Shown piece by piece: positions 26,814-35,027 of a stretch of 64,000 nucleotides of DNA (position 1 is its first letter; every line of letters starts with the position of its first letter). The notes beneath the pieces were generated by a model. It was not told the origin of the DNA. It ran no database searches and was given only the letters and a program-made list of their open reading frames with translations. The stretch covers positions 620,001-684,000 of the forward strand of contig JADJWF010000002.1 in the NCBI GenBank assembly GCA_016716505.1, written 5' to 3'. A program made the translations under genes and the position numbers. Origin of the DNA: Verrucomicrobiota bacterium. Lineage in GTDB: Bacteria > Verrucomicrobiota > Verrucomicrobiia > Limisphaerales > J093.

Positions 26814-28505
26814 ATGAAAACCACTCGAGCCCTGTTTCCCCTGACCCAAGCCCTTGGCTGCGGCGCTTTGATGGCGCTCGCGCAGGAGGCTGCCCCGCAA
26901 GCCCTCCTTGCGTCCGCCGAGCCCACCGTGTTTCGCGAGGTCACGGCGAAACTCGACGCCGGGGGCAGTCTCTATGCCTACCTCTCGACGGACCAGTTCC
27001 TCGGCAACCTCAGCGAAAAAGTCGGGGCGCTTCGGGAATTTGTCCTGAGCCTGCCCGACCTCGGCGTGGAAGAACGGCAGAGAGTTGACCACGCGTTCGC
27101 CGCCATCCAAAACCTCGCGCGGCGCAGCGGCGTGGAGGGGGTCTCCGGAATCGGATTCAGCGGCATCGCCCTGGAAAAGGGCTTCTACCGCACGCGCGTC
27201 GTGGCCCAACGGGCGGCCGGCGCGGAGGGTTACCTGTGGCAGTGGTTCGGCACCAAGCCCCATCCGCTCGCTGCGCTGGACATTCTCCCGGCGGACACGG
27301 CGTGGGCGGGCTTTGGCGACCTGGATCTGAAGGCCGTCTGGGATGCGTTCCTGCGGCTGGCGGATGACGCCCAGCTCGCTCCCCTGGCCGAGGGCCTGCG
27401 GGAGCTCTCGTCCAACATCCGCCAGGCCTCGGGGCGTTCGCTCGAGGAACACTTGTCTTCGTACGGCGGCGAACTGGGCATCGCCCTGACGCTGGACGCG
27501 AGGCGGAAGTTCAGTTTCGAGGCGGATGGGCTCGAGTTGCAGGACCTGCCGGAGCCGGCGTTGCTGATCGCCCTGAAGGTCCGGGACGACACACTGTACG
27601 ACTGGCTGGACGCGGCCATCAGTCAGAATCCCCAATCCACCAGTGGCCGGACCGACACGGCCCGCTGGCGCTCGCTCAACGTGCCGGCGCCGGTACCGTT
27701 CGCCGTGCGGCCGACGGTGGCGCGCGTGGGTGAGTATCTGTTGGTCGCCTTGAACGATCAACTGATCGAGCGGGCGGACCAGGTTCGGAGCGGCAAGCAA
27801 CCCGGTCTCAAGTCCTCGGCCGAGTGGCAGCGCCTGGCCAAAGGCCTGCCGGCCGAAGGAAACAGCTTCAGCTTTGTGAGCGCGCGTTTTGGGGAAACGC
27901 TCCTGCAGGTACAGCAGGCGGTGTTGAGACAGGCCGCAGCCCAGAGCGGCGGGCCGGTGCCCGATTTCGCGGGTCTGCAGAAAGTCTTTGGCTGGTCCAC
28001 CACGGCGGCTTCTTACGCGGTGGGCTGGACGGATGCCACGGGTTCGCAAGTGGTCAGTCAGGGGACCCAGGAGCCGGCCGCGGTGTTGGTCAGCTCGGCA
28101 GTCGTGGCCCCCACCGCCGTCATGGCCGGCATGCTTCTGCCCGCGCTCAGCAAAGCCAGGGAGCGCGCCCAGCAGATCAACTGCATGAACCACCTCAAGC
28201 AGATCGCTCTGGGCATGCACATTTACGCCAACGATCACGATGACACGCTGCCGAACGACTTCGCCGCCCTGAAACCGTATCTCGGCGATGATGCCCGCAT
28301 CCTCGTCTGCCCGCTGGACACCGCGAAACAGGGGCTGCGTCTCTCCTGGGACGACGTGGCAGCCGGCCGCACCAGCTACGAATTCCTCAAGCCGGGATTG
28401 AAGATGGCGGACGAATCCAATCCGGCGCAGACCGTGATCGTGCGCTGCCGTCTTCATCCGCAGGCGGCCTTTCTGGACGGTCACGTGGAACGTGAGGCGC
28501 GCTGA
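26814..28505 (+). CDS. Exported protein with a C-terminal DUF1559-type pilin-like module
   Basis: 563 residues from ATG reading MKTTRALFPLTQ, with a signal-like hydrophobic stretch to about residue 25. About 30-420 is a mixed alpha/beta region I do not recognise (MLLWQWFGTKPHPLAALD-like text, DLDLKAVWDAFLRLADDA). At 424-440 is a hydrophobic helix, then MLLPALSKARERAQQINCMN, HLKQIALGMHIYANDHDD and near the end AAFLDGHVE. These are the landmarks of DUF1559/H-X9-DG proteins, normally placed at the N-terminus right after a pilin signal. Here there is no F-T-L-I-E cleavage site and the module sits at the C-terminus. The first stretch given is loosely quoted; the DUF1559 landmarks are exact. Confidence 0.75.
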   Translation: MKTTRALFPLTQALGCGALMALAQEAAPQALLASAEPTVFREVTAKLDAGGSLYAYLSTDQFLGNLSEKVGALREFVLSLPDLGVEERQRVDHAFAAIQNLARRSGVEGVSGIGFSGIALEKGFYRTRVVAQRAAGAEGYLWQWFGTKPHPLAALDILPADTAWAGFGDLDLKAVWDAFLRLADDAQLAPLAEGLRELSSNIRQASGRSLEEHLSSYGGELGIALTLDARRKFSFEADGLELQDLPEPALLIALKVRDDTLYDWLDAAISQNPQSTSGRTDTARWRSLNVPAPVPFAVRPTVARVGEYLLVALNDQLIERADQVRSGKQPGLKSSAEWQRLAKGLPAEGNSFSFVSARFGETLLQVQQAVLRQAAAQSGGPVPDFAGLQKVFGWSTTAASYAVGWTDATGSQVVSQGTQEPAAVLVSSAVVAPTAVMAGMLLPALSKARERAQQINCMNHLKQIALGMHIYANDHDDTLPNDFAALKPYLGDDARILVCPLDTAKQGLRLSWDDVAAGRTSYEFLKPGLKMADESNPAQTVIVRCRLHPQAAFLDGHVEREAR

Positions 28506-29027
28506 GTTCGTTCGAGCCTTGAGCGAAATCGCGGGAGCGGAGGCACCCGGGAACCACACCCGCGCGGGCCGTTGGCTCGACGGGGTAGCTTCTATTTCGG
28601 GCGGTCTCGCCGAGGCGGCTGGCACCCGACACCTTGGCGATCTGCCGGTCGCGGTTTCCACCGAGACGAACCGATGGACTGCCGTCTGAAGCCCCTCGGC
28701 GCAGTGGAAAAACTTGACGCTACCGCCACCGCGTCCCGGTTGTTCCGCCACGCCTATCCCAGTCGAGCTTGGCCGATTCGCGGCCGCGCCTGCGCAAGTG
28801 TTGCGCGCAGCAATCTGCCAGCAAGACGGAGATTTTGCATACCGGCCGCCACCTCTTGTGCAGCCGGCCGTTGGGAAAGGCAGATGGGCAGGATGCGAGC
28901 GCGAAATGCTTCGTCCGCGCCGAATTGCGATGTAACTTGTCCAGCGGCTGGCTCGTCTCTGTTGACCGTGGCCCGGAGTGGGTCATTCGCAGTTACGATA
29001 GAACAACATCCAACACACAGAGACAAA
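28506..29027. other. Intergenic region before the type II secretion operon
   Basis: A 522-base gap. Frames in it read as Arg/Pro-rich text with no recognisable product. A CGGCCG/CGGCCG pair around 28847-28871 could form a hairpin, but no T-run follows. It most likely carries the leader and promoter of the next operon. I could not pick convincing -35/-10 boxes. Confidence 0.4.
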
Positions 29028-29585
29028 ATGAGACTCAACATTCGAACGGGAGTGCTGGCTTTGACGCTGGCAGGATTCATGGCGAGCACCGGCCTGGCGC
29101 TGGCGCAACAGGGCGGCGGTCCGGGCGGCCAGGGCCAGCGCGGCCAACGCGGGAACTTCGATCCCGCTCAGATGCAGCAACGCATGATGGAGCGGTATCG
29201 CGAACAACTCGGAATCACGAATGAAGACGAGTGGAAGGCCATCGAGCCGTTGATCGCCAAGGTCAATGAAGCCCGTCGCGAGGTCGGTTTCGGCGCGATG
29301 GGCCGGGGCATGATGGGGCGGCCCGGCGGTCCGGGAGGTCCGGGTGGCGACCAAGCCCAAGGTGCCCGCCGTGCCTTCGGCGGTGAACCCATGCCGGAAC
29401 TCGACGCTCTCCAGCGCGCGGTGGAATCCAACGCCTCCGCCGCCGACATCAAGGCCGCCCTCGCGAAGTACCGTGATGCGCGGAAAGCCAAGGAGGCGAA
29501 CCTGGCCGCAGCGCAGGACAATCTACGAAAGGTCCTGACCGCGAAGCAGGAGGCCCAGGCGGTCCTCATGGGCCTGCTGAATTAG
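29028..29585 (+). CDS. Small secreted Gly-rich/helical protein upstream of gspE
   Basis: 185 residues. A signal peptide ends at LALA (residue 26). A Gly/Gln/Arg stretch (28-42) follows, then a helix with YREQLGITNEDEWKAIEPLI, a Gly-Met-Pro stretch (MMGRPGGPGGPGGDQ), and a C-terminal helical hairpin (ELDALQRAVESNASAADIKA, then KYRDARKAKEANLAAAQDNL). The helical parts resemble periplasmic heavy-metal-resistance/CpxP-like spacers, but no motif decides it. It ends 27 bases before gspE and is probably the first gene of the same transcript. Function unknown. Confidence 0.78.
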   Translation: MRLNIRTGVLALTLAGFMASTGLALAQQGGGPGGQGQRGQRGNFDPAQMQQRMMERYREQLGITNEDEWKAIEPLIAKVNEARREVGFGAMGRGMMGRPGGPGGPGGDQAQGARRAFGGEPMPELDALQRAVESNASAADIKAALAKYRDARKAKEANLAAAQDNLRKVLTAKQEAQAVLMGLLN

Positions 29586-29612
29586 TCCGGCCGCCGGCCA
29601 CCTCGAGCGATC

Positions 29613-31378
29613 ATGAAGGACCCCGCCGTGGCAGACGCGCCCCTCCCGGACCTGCTCCAGCGAATGCTTGCCGCCCGGCAGGTGTCGCTCGCGGATGCCC
29701 GGGCGCTGGCTCGTCGCGCGGAGACAACGGGCACGCCGCTCCCCGAGACCGAGGAGGGTGTCCTCCGGTGGTTGGCTCAGGAATACAATGTTCCATTCAC
29801 CTCCCTCGATGACGTGGAACCGGACCGGGAAGTGCTTTCGCTCTTTCCTGCCCGGCTGTTGTTGAAGGACGAGCTACTGCCCCTGCGCCGCGTTAACGGC
29901 AGCGTGGAAGTCGCCACGAGCCGCTTGTTCGCGACGCAGGGGCTGGACGCTTTGCGCAGCCTCACGGGGCTGCGCTTGCGGCCCGTGCTGGCGCCCTCCG
30001 AAGCGATCCAGCGCGAGATGAAGAAGCGCCTCGGCGTGGGCGCGGACACCATTGACACGCTCGATGAAGAGGCGCCGCTCCAGGTGGTGGATGAGGACCG
30101 GGACGAGGGGGCCAACCTCGACGAGGCAGCCGAGGACGCTTCGATCATCCGGTTCGTGAACCAGGTTCTCCGCGACGCCATCGAGTTGCGCGCCTCGGAC
30201 ATCCATCTCGAGCCGTTTGAGGACGAGTTCCGCATCCGCTACCGCATTGACGGTGTGCTGCAGGACGTGCCGGTGCCGGCGCAGTTGAAGCGGTTTCAGC
30301 CGGCGATCGTGTCGCGCGTCAAAATCCTCAGCCATCTCAACATTGCAGAGAAACGGCTGCCGCAGGACGGGCGCATCAAGGTCCGCATTGACGACGCCGA
30401 GGTGGACATCCGCGTGTCCGTGATCCCCATGCTGCACGGGGAGGCCGTGGTGATGCGCTTGCTGCGGCAGAACGCCACCCTGCTGGGCATGCAGGAACTG
30501 GGGATGGACACCCGCGAGTTGAACTGTTTCCGGCGCGTGCTCCAGCTCCCGCACGGCATCATCCTCGTCACCGGCCCGACCGGCAGCGGCAAGACCTCGA
30601 CGCTGTACACCGCGTTGCAGGAGATCAATGACTCCGACCGAAAGATCATCACCATCGAGGACCCGGTCGAGTACCAGCTCAAGGGCGTCAACCAGATTCA
30701 AGTCTCCGAGAAGGCGGGGCTGACCTTCGCGCGCGGTCTGCGGTCCATCCTGCGCCACGACCCGGATGTGATTCTCGTCGGTGAAATCCGCGACAAGGAG
30801 ACCGCGCAGATCGCGGTGCAGGCTTCGCTCACCGGCCACCTCGTCTTCTCCACCCTGCACACCAACGACGCGCCGGGCGCGCTGACGCGGTTGGTGGACA
30901 TGGGAGTGGAGCCTTACCTGGTCGCCTCCTCGCTGGAAGCGGTCCTCGCCCAACGGCTGGTGCGGACGCTGTGCGAACGGTGCAAGGCGGTGGACAACTC
31001 CCCACGGCGGCCGAGTTGAAACGTCAGCTCGGAATTCCCGCCGATACGGTCATCTACCGTTCGGTCGGTTGTCGCGAGTGCCGGAATACCGGCTTTTACG
31101 GCCGACGCGCGATTTTTGAATGGATGGACAGCGATCACGAAATCCGCCAGCTCGTGCTGCGGAACGGGTCCTCCGACCAGATTCGGGACGCGGCCCGGCG
31201 CGCCGGCATGAAGACCCTTGCTGAAGACGGCTGGCGCCTGGTGCGGTTGGGCGTAACCACCGTGGAGGAAGTGCTCAGCGTCACGACGGCCAAGGAGGTC
31301 TCGCTGTCCACCAACGGCAAGTCGGCGGCGAACGGGGACGCCCCGTCGCCGGCCAGCCTCGTCTTGAATGAGGGCTGA
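29613..31378 (+). CDS. gspE: Type II secretion ATPase GspE, frameshifted near the C-terminus
   Basis: About 588 residues when bridged. Residues 1-140 are a GspE/MshE-type N-domain. The ATPase core has SDIHLEPFEDEFRIRYRIDG, Walker A GPTGSGKTS (321-329), the Asp box ITIEDPVEYQL and Walker B RHDPDVILVGEIRD. After the first zinc pair (LCERC) the frame ends early at 31019. The next frame carries PTAAELKRQLGIP, the second pair VGCRECRNTGFYGRRA and the rest. One missing C in the run at 31000-31003 explains the join. GspE drives pseudopilus assembly from the cytosolic face. The gspF gene follows after 20 bases, and the operon is otherwise intact, so a sequence error is likely. Confidence 0.93.
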
Positions 31379-31398
31379 GACTCCCGGGGGCTTCCCAG

Positions 31399-32679
31399 AT
31401 GGCTCGTTTTCGATACAGGGCGTTGCAGGCGGACGGCGGAATCGCCGAGGGCGAACTGGAGGCGGGGGGCCGCCAGGAAGCGCTCCGGGCAATCGAAAGC
31501 CGCGGTCTGCGGCCGATCAGCCTCGCGGAAAACGGCAGCGCCAAAGCCGGGCGGAATGGCAAGCCCTCCCCCGCCAAAGCGGCTGCCGGCGCCGCTACCG
31601 CCGCCGATCCCGGGGAGACTGCCGGCACTGCCACCCGCGGCCGTATTACCGGCCGCATCCTGGAGGATTTCACGCGGTTGTTGTCCAGTCTGCTCGCCGC
31701 GGGCGTGCCGCTGAGCCGGGCCCTGGTCATCCTCACCCGCGAGGGCGCGAATCCCGCGGCGAAGGCGAAATGGAAGGAGATTCACGATTTGGTCGTGGAC
31801 GGCATGTCCCTGGCCGACGCGATGGCACAGTCACCGGACGTGTTCCCGCGCGTGTACGTCGCGATGGTGGAGGCGGGCGAGACCGGCGGGTTCCTGGATG
31901 TGGTGCTGGCTCAGATCGCGGACTTCCAAGCGCGCGAGAAAGAGATGCGGGCCAAGGTGCTGACCGCGCTGCTTTATCCGTCCATCCTCCTGGTGCTCGC
32001 GCTGTGCGTGCTGGTGTTCTTGCTGGTCTTCTTCATCCCCCGGTTCCAGGGGATCTTTGCCGGGTTCGGTGCGAAGCTCCCGATGCTGACCCAGTTGATC
32101 GTGGGGGCGAGTGACGTTCTCCGCTCGTATGGGTTGCTGGTGGCGCTGGCCGTCGGCGTCGGCTACCTGCTCGCGCGCAACTGGCTGCAGTCGCCGGCGG
32201 GACGGCGGGCGTGGGAGGATTTGGTGCTGCGGCTGCCAACGGTGGGCAATCTGGTGGCCCAGTATGCCATGGCGCGGTTTTGCCGGATGTTGGGAACCTT
32301 GCTCGGTGCGGGCGTGCCCTTGATCAACTGCCTCAACGTGGCGCGCCGCTCGATCGGCAATCAGATCCTCGTGGACGCCGTGGCCAACTCGATTGACCTC
32401 GTCAAGGAGGGCAAACCGCTGGGCAAGAGCCTGGCGGAGTGTCCCCGGCTTTTTTCCGGCTCCGTGCTCGAAATGATCTCGGTGGCGGAGGAGAGCGGGA
32501 AACTGGACACCGAACTGGTGCGAATCGCGAACGTAACCGAGGGCGACCTCGACCGCCGACTCAAGACCGCCGTGGCGATGGCGGAGCCGCTGCTGCTGTT
32601 CCTGATCGCCGGCTTTATCGGCACGATTTTCATCGGCATGGTGATCCCCATTTTCACCTTGCAGGACTACATCAAGTGA
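31399..32679 (+). CDS. gspF: Type II secretion inner-membrane platform protein GspF
   Basis: 426 residues. The N-terminus FRYRALQADGGIAEGELEAG is the family opening. An Ala/Gly/Pro-rich insert (about 46-78) separates it from the first T2SSF domain (DFTRLLSSLLAAGVPLSRAL). Membrane helices lie near 195-212 (LVLALCVLVFLLVFFIPRF), 240-256 and 400-420 (FLIAGFIGTIFIGMVIPIF). The second repeat has FCRMLGTLLGAGVPLINCL. GspF links the ATPase to the pseudopilus. It ends with ...DYIK before gspG. Confidence 0.96.
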   Translation: MARFRYRALQADGGIAEGELEAGGRQEALRAIESRGLRPISLAENGSAKAGRNGKPSPAKAAAGAATAADPGETAGTATRGRITGRILEDFTRLLSSLLAAGVPLSRALVILTREGANPAAKAKWKEIHDLVVDGMSLADAMAQSPDVFPRVYVAMVEAGETGGFLDVVLAQIADFQAREKEMRAKVLTALLYPSILLVLALCVLVFLLVFFIPRFQGIFAGFGAKLPMLTQLIVGASDVLRSYGLLVALAVGVGYLLARNWLQSPAGRRAWEDLVLRLPTVGNLVAQYAMARFCRMLGTLLGAGVPLINCLNVARRSIGNQILVDAVANSIDLVKEGKPLGKSLAECPRLFSGSVLEMISVAEESGKLDTELVRIANVTEGDLDRRLKTAVAMAEPLLLFLIAGFIGTIFIGMVIPIFTLQDYIK

Positions 32680-32696
32680 ACTCCTTGAACACGATT

Positions 32697-33245
32697 ATGA
32701 ATGCGCATCTGAAGACCGAAGTCCGCAGCGACCATCCGACGTTGGAAACCCGGCCCCCCAGCCACCGAGCGCAGCGAGGGGCGCCGGCCTCCGGCCTGCG
32801 GGCCGCCACTTGCAAACAGCGGCGCTCGCGGGGCTTCACCCTCATCGAGTTGTTGCTGGTGCTGGTGATCCTGGGCGTGCTGGCGGCCATTGTGGTGCCC
32901 AAGTTCGCCGGCCGTACCGAGCAGGCCAAGATCACCGCGGCGCAGACGCAGATCGCCACCTTCGGCACGGCCTTGGACGCCTTCGAGGTGGACAATGGCT
33001 ACTACCCGAAAGGCAGCAACGGGCTGCAAGACCTCATCGAGCAGCCGCGCGATGCTCAAAACTGGCGCGGGCCGTACCTGCAGGCGAAAGGCGGCCTGCC
33101 CGTGGACCCGTGGGGCAACCCGTACATTTACAACTGTCCGGGCAAGTTCAACACCACCGGCTACGACCTGAGCTCCATGGGACCGGATGGCCGCGAGGGC
33201 ACCGACGACGACATCACCAACTGGAAATCCTCCGGCAGCCGCTGA
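32697..33245 (+). CDS. gspG: Major pseudopilin GspG
   Basis: 182 residues from the first ATG after gspF. The prepilin site is G-FTLIELLLVLVILGVLAA with Glu at mature position 5. The mature part has GTALDAFEVDNGYYPKGSNG, WRGPYLQAKGGLPVDPWGNP and GPDGREGTDDDITNW, the calcium-site and C-terminal signature of GspG. The leader before the cleavage site is about 46 residues, far longer than the usual 6-10, and rich in Arg, Pro and Ala. A later start (no ATG available) or a real long leader are both possible. It forms the pseudopilus shaft. Confidence 0.93.
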   Translation: MNAHLKTEVRSDHPTLETRPPSHRAQRGAPASGLRAATCKQRRSRGFTLIELLLVLVILGVLAAIVVPKFAGRTEQAKITAAQTQIATFGTALDAFEVDNGYYPKGSNGLQDLIEQPRDAQNWRGPYLQAKGGLPVDPWGNPYIYNCPGKFNTTGYDLSSMGPDGREGTDDDITNWKSSGSR

Positions 33246-33254
33246 CCCGCCCAC

Positions 33255-33890
33255 ATGCGCTGGCGCCGGTCCATTCCGCTGAGCCTGAACGGCACGCCGC
33301 CTCCGCGCGCCGGCTTCACGCTCATCGAGCTGATCCTTGTGATGGCGATGCTGTTGACGGTGCTGTCCCTCGCGGCGCCTTCGCTCGCGCGGTTCTTTCG
33401 GGGTCGCGGATTGGATGCCGAAGCCACCCGTTTCCTCGCCCTGATCCGCCATGCCCAAAGCCGCGCGGTGTCCGAGGGTGTACCCATGGTGGTATGGCTC
33501 GATCCCGAGAACCGGCTCTACGGCCTGGAGGCCGAGTCCAGTTACCTCGAGCACGATGATCAGGCGCTCGAGTTCCGCGTGGACGACAAGGTCGAGGTCG
33601 AGGCCGAGATCCCGCCGACGAGCAGCCTCCTCACCGACCTGCTGGACCGCGCGGCAACGTTGCCGCCCGATCTTAACCTCACGCAGTACACGGAACGCAC
33701 CACCGCCATCAAAAACCTGGTGTGGTTTCGTTTCAATCCGGATGGATTCATCACGGAAAACCTGCCCCGATGGGTCGAGTTTCGCGAGGGCCGGGACGAC
33801 CGGACCGCCGCGCGGCTGTGGGTGGCGCAGAGTTTCAACCGGCTGAGCTATGAGATTTGGACGAACCCGCCAACCCTCCTCCGTCGCTAG
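33255..33890 (+). CDS. gspH: Minor pseudopilin GspH-like
   Basis: 211 residues. An 18-residue basic/Pro leader precedes the site AGFTLIELILVMAMLLTVLS. The mature helix continues to RFFRGRGLDAEATRFLALIRHAQSRAVSEG, the GspH/FimT signature. A beta-rich C-terminal domain follows (PMVVWLDPENRLYGLEAES, VWFRFNPDGFITENLPRWVE). GspH belongs to the pseudopilus with I, J and K. It starts 9 bases after gspG and overlaps gspI by 41 bases. Confidence 0.88.
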   Translation: MRWRRSIPLSLNGTPPPRAGFTLIELILVMAMLLTVLSLAAPSLARFFRGRGLDAEATRFLALIRHAQSRAVSEGVPMVVWLDPENRLYGLEAESSYLEHDDQALEFRVDDKVEVEAEIPPTSSLLTDLLDRAATLPPDLNLTQYTERTTAIKNLVWFRFNPDGFITENLPRWVEFREGRDDRTAARLWVAQSFNRLSYEIWTNPPTLLRR

Positions 33891-34311
33891 GTCCGCCCGC
33901 GCGGGCTTCACGCTGGCCGAGGTGCTGGCGGCGCTGGTCTTTATGGCGATTGTCATCCCGGTGGCGGTGCAGGGGCTCCAGATCGCCAGTCGCGCGGGAC
34001 AGGTGGCGGAACGGAAGGCCGTGGCGGCGCGGATCGCGGACCGGATGCTGAATGAGCTCATGGTCACCGGGCAATGGCAGTCGAGCAACCCGTCCGGAAA
34101 CCTCTTCGAGGGCGTTCACGAGTACGTTTGGCGCGCCCAGAGCGAGCCGTGGGAGCTGGGCGTGCTCCGGGTGCTCCACGTGGACGTTTTCTTCCGCGTC
34201 CAGGGACAGGAATACGATGTTCGCCTGAGCACGCTGATGGACCCGTCGGCCGGGCTGACAACGCTGACCAACGCCCCCGCCACCACCACTGGGATGGAGG
34301 TGAGCCCGTGA
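33850..34311 (+). CDS. gspI: Minor pseudopilin GspI-like
   Basis: 153 residues. The prepilin site AGFTLAEVLAALVFMAIVIP has Glu5. It is followed by ASRAGQVAERKAVAARIADR and MLNELMVTGQW, matching GspI. It starts inside the gspH gene (41-base overlap) and overlaps gspJ by a GTGA junction. It is part of the tip complex. The C-terminus is short with a Thr-rich end. A later start nearer the cleavage site (GTG) cannot be excluded. Confidence 0.87.
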   Translation: MRFGRTRQPSSVARSARAGFTLAEVLAALVFMAIVIPVAVQGLQIASRAGQVAERKAVAARIADRMLNELMVTGQWQSSNPSGNLFEGVHEYVWRAQSEPWELGVLRVLHVDVFFRVQGQEYDVRLSTLMDPSAGLTTLTNAPATTTGMEVSP

Positions 34312-35027
34312 ACGCGTCGTGCCCCATTTACCCCGGTTCCCCAAACTGCCGGCGCGGTTTCACGTTGATCGAGGTGTTGCTGGCGGTGGTGATCTTCGGG
34401 GTCGTGCTCATCGCCATGCACGCGGTCTTCCACAGCGCGCTCCGCCTGCGCAACCGCACGGCGGCGAGTCTCGAGCGGGCGGTTCCCCTGCAGCAGACCC
34501 TCGCAATCATCCAACGCGACCTGGCCAACGTGGTCTTGCCGGGAGGCGTTCTGGCCGGGCACCTGCAAGCCATTCCCACCCAGCAAACTGAACCCGGCCA
34601 GGCGGGACCGTTCTGGTACACGTCCGTGGGAATTCTTTCGCCGACGATGCCGTGGGCCACCGTCCAGCGCGTGGCCTATCGCCTGACCCAGCCCACGAAC
34701 GACACGTTGGGACTCGACCTTTACCGGAGCGTCAGTCGCAACCTGCTCCCCGTCCTGACCGATCTGGCGGAAGACCAGTTCTTGATGAGCGGGGTCGAGG
34801 CACTGCTCTTCGAGTACTACGACGGCACGCAATGGCGCGACTACTGGGATTCCACCGTCGAAACGAACTCCCTGCCCGCCGCCATCAAGCTGAAGCTCTA
34901 CCTCGCCGCCGGTCAGACCAATCGCCTGCTGGAGCAGCCGATCGAATTGGTCGTGCCGGTGGTGGTCCAGCCGTCCGCGCAATCCACCACCAATCAGACC
35001 GCCGCCGCGGGTGGAGGCAACGCGTGA
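34308..35027 (+). CDS. gspJ: Minor pseudopilin GspJ-like (GTG start)
   Basis: 239 residues from a GTG that overlaps the gspI stop (GTGA). The leader VNASCPIYPGSPNCRR is followed by GFTLIEVLLAVVIFGVVLIA with Glu5. Next come RNRTAASLERAVPLQQTLAI and IQRDLANVVLPGG, the GspJ helix and first strand, and a long beta domain ending ELVVPVVVQPSAQS. Assignment as J rather than I rests on operon position and length. It overlaps gspK by GTGA. Confidence 0.87.
   Translation: MNASCPIYPGSPNCRRGFTLIEVLLAVVIFGVVLIAMHAVFHSALRLRNRTAASLERAVPLQQTLAIIQRDLANVVLPGGVLAGHLQAIPTQQTEPGQAGPFWYTSVGILSPTMPWATVQRVAYRLTQPTNDTLGLDLYRSVSRNLLPVLTDLAEDQFLMSGVEALLFEYYDGTQWRDYWDSTVETNSLPAAIKLKLYLAAGQTNRLLEQPIELVVPVVVQPSAQSTTNQTAAAGGGNA

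Noticed and set aside
28840..28875. Hairpin as a terminator before the type II operon
   Set aside because: Stem is a palindromic CGGCCG pair without a T-run, so rho-independent termination is not supported.
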